Of a stretch of 58,506 bases of DNA, positions 57,009-58,506 are shown piece by piece. Origin of the DNA: Bacteroidales bacterium (GTDB taxonomy: Bacteria > Bacteroidota > Bacteroidia > Bacteroidales > Bacteroidaceae); NCBI GenBank assembly GCA_015060905.1, contig SUXQ01000016.1, forward strand, positions 1-58,506. The letters are read 5' to 3'. The notes under the pieces were generated by a model. It was given only the letters and a program-made list of their open reading frames with translations, was not told where the DNA came from and searched no databases. The position numbers and the translations under genes were made by a program. Position 1 is the stretch's first letter; every line of letters begins with the position of its first letter.

Positions 57009-58506
57009 TTACAATTTTACTTTCACAGCGTTGTTTCCAACCTTTACAATGTAGTTTCCTTTGGGAAGAGCATATTCTCCTGCTTTTCCAACTGCAACCT
57101 GTTTGCCTGCGAATGTGTAAATAGCAACTTCTGCGTCATTGGCAACGATAATCTTGCCGTTCTTCACGCTTACTCCTGTCTCCTCGGCCACTTGTTCAAT
57201 ATTTGTCATGATGTTGTATTGCTCCATAGTTATTATGGTGCCGAAGTTTTTCCACTGGCTTGCAGCTTTGTATGTCTCGATAGCTGCTTCGTTGGGTACT
57301 ACGAGTGTTGCCACTGAAAGGTCTACTCCCGAGAATGATTGTGTGCCTAACTTCGCAGGTGTCTCGCCTTCGCATATTACGTATTTCAGTCCGCAGTCTT
57401 TGAATGCATTACGTCCAGTTTCTGTTACGCTTGCGGGAATTGTAAGTTTTTCCAGTGCTGTACAAGAGTTGAATGCATTGTTTCCAATGGTTTTTACGTT
57501 GTTGCCTATAACCACTGTTGATACAACCTTGTTCAAGTTGAATGCGTAGTCTGCAATTTCAGTTGCCGCTTCGGGTAGTATAATCTTCTGTACATTCATT
57601 CCTTGGAACATTCTGTTGCCAATAATGTCGTCGGTTGTAGTGTAATTGTTGTTGTACTTTCCGGGTCCTTCGACAATTCTTGCCTGGCTCATGTCTATTG
57701 TATTTAGTTTCAGGTCTTCTCTCAGGAATATAATGTCGTTTCCGCATACTCGTCCACCGAGTGTTATTATAGTCATTGTGTCTTTAGCCTCTTGTGGAAC
57801 AATCTTTTCCAATGTTCCTGTCTCGCGAATGGTGTATGCGTTGATACCCTCTATCCATTTAATAAAGTTGAAGTTTACAGTCATCTCTTCAACCTTTTTT
57901 GTTTTCTGCTTAAGTATCAGCTTGATAGATGATTGTGAACTTTGCAGGGTGTCTGTAATGTTCAGATAGAGGTTCATAGTGCTGTCTACGGTGTTTATTG
58001 CCAGCTTGTACTCTTGCTTAACCGCATTTTCTGTCTCGCCCAATTGAATTTGTGCATTCTCGGCAAGCTCAATTCCCTCCGCTTCAAGTATTACGTCCAT
58101 TCTTTCCTGCCAGGGGTTTGTTATTTTTACGGGTATTGCCATGCGGCTGTTTGCATAGTTAAAGCCGTAAACAACCTCTGTCGCTTCTTCGTTTGTGTAG
58201 AACGCCGGCTTATTATTGCTCTTCCATGTATCTATCTGCTTAAGGTCGAGTGTGTTTGCGTTTACGACAGCACCGGTCTTTTCATCTACGAGAATTACGA
58301 TGAGTGTGGTGTTGGATGTTTTTGAGATAGACGCGGGGAAAGGTATTTCTCCTTCGTATGTGTATTCTTTGTCAGCCTCGATTGTGTCTGGCAGGCAGTC
58401 TGTTACGTTGTACGAGCCTCGCATCAAGTAGTTGTACTTGACACCGTTTAAACTTACGTTGTTCTCGGTGTATACAAATTGTATGCGGAAATTGGCATCT
58501 GTAATG
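57009..58506 (-). CDS. Omp28-related/LRR secreted protein, 5' end beyond window
   Basis: The frame stays open to the right edge (first full codon at 58503-58505), so the N-terminus and signal peptide are missing; an ATG at 58427 is internal. The visible ~498 residues hold, in order: an Omp28-like part (LMRGSYNVTDCLPDTI ... LIVILVDEKTGAVVNANTLD), a beta-sandwich region, a short BspA-type LRR_5 block (MFQGMNVQKIILPEAATEIADYAF, then TIGNNAFNSCTALEKLTIP), and a type IX-like sorting tail (EVAIYTFAGKQVAVGKAGEY ... IVKVGNNAVKVKL). Predicted surface-exposed; function unknown. Terminates at the hairpin 56951-56988. Confidence 0.75.
   Translation of the reverse strand, partial: ITDANFRIQFVYTENNVSLNGVKYNYLMRGSYNVTDCLPDTIEADKEYTYEGEIPFPASISKTSNTTLIVILVDEKTGAVVNANTLDLKQIDTWKSNNKPAFYTNEEATEVVYGFNYANSRMAIPVKITNPWQERMDVILEAEGIELAENAQIQLGETENAVKQEYKLAINTVDSTMNLYLNITDTLQSSQSSIKLILKQKTKKVEEMTVNFNFIKWIEGINAYTIRETGTLEKIVPQEAKDTMTIITLGGRVCGNDIIFLREDLKLNTIDMSQARIVEGPGKYNNNYTTTDDIIGNRMFQGMNVQKIILPEAATEIADYAFNLNKVVSTVVIGNNVKTIGNNAFNSCTALEKLTIPASVTETGRNAFKDCGLKYVICEGETPAKLGTQSFSGVDLSVATLVVPNEAAIETYKAASQWKNFGTIITMEQYNIMTNIEQVAEETGVSVKNGKIIVANDAEVAIYTFAGKQVAVGKAGEYALPKGNYIVKVGNNAVKVKL

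Overview
The window comes from a member of the Bacteroidota, almost certainly order Bacteroidales. The grounds are: promoters of the phylum type (TTTG, a 19-20 bp spacer, TAnnTTTG) in front of many genes; secreted proteins ending in a type IX secretion-like C-terminal tail; BspA-type leucine-rich repeat proteins; the Bacteroidales V-ATPase operon with DUF2764; a GT3 glycogen synthase next to a short-type GT35 phosphorylase; a ~630-residue PurF; and families DUF4251, DUF5020, Omp28 and DUF2027/Smr. TGA, TAA and TAG all act as stops, so the genetic code is standard. Most of the window is chromosomal housekeeping and metabolism. I see no insertion sequence, phage, integrase or CRISPR array.

Layout. 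1-12.1 kb: ispE (isoprenoid precursors), a secreted clan-D-like glycoside hydrolase, a large BspA-like LRR protein, galE, a Gfo/Idh/MocA oxidoreductase, a DUF2027-Smr protein and enolase. 12.1-14.1 kb: a long-hairpin RNA gene candidate resembling 6S RNA, a PEGA-like lipoprotein, tRNA-Thr(CGU), and a purF leader holding a 52-codon ORF and a terminator. 14.1-19.3 kb: purF and carB. 19.3-27.5 kb: a small-RNA candidate and then the V-ATPase operon E-DUF2764-A-B-D-I-K. 27.5-32.1 kb: glycogen synthase and alpha-glucan phosphorylase. 32.2-39.7 kb: GNAT, PI-PLC-like protein, a decayed rubrerythrin fragment, and an outer-membrane barrel gene followed by potABCD. 39.8-43.3 kb, minus strand: phoH-purC, aroE, double-rubredoxin rubrerythrin. 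43.4-47.1 kb: M15-like lipoprotein, RluA-type pseudouridine synthase with a long N-terminal extension, and two small secreted proteins. 47.2-48.7 kb: an NCS2 purine permease broken by a frameshift and, upstream, an internal fragment of a DUF5020 gene. 48.8-53.9 kb: dnaB, pheT, yebC. 53.9-58.5 kb: a DUF4251 gene with an in-frame TGA before a Pro/Met/Gly-rich tail, a GH43 lipoprotein, nagB, and the C-terminal part of an Omp28/LRR secreted protein running off the right edge.

How the genes work together. The V-ATPase, the glycogen pair and the Pot transporter with its barrel gene are coherent units. PurF, PurC and CarB serve nucleotide synthesis. galE, the two glycoside hydrolases and nagB fit a glycan-degrading gut-type lifestyle. 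Gene pairs are usually closed by strong, often bidirectional hairpins.

The observations most worth a second look are the purF leader (reading frame ending inside the terminator loop), the 6S-like RNA next to eno, the orphan promoter-terminator unit ahead of the V-ATPase, the in-frame TGA in the DUF4251 gene, and three gene relics (rubrerythrin tail, NCS2 frameshift, DUF5020 fragment).
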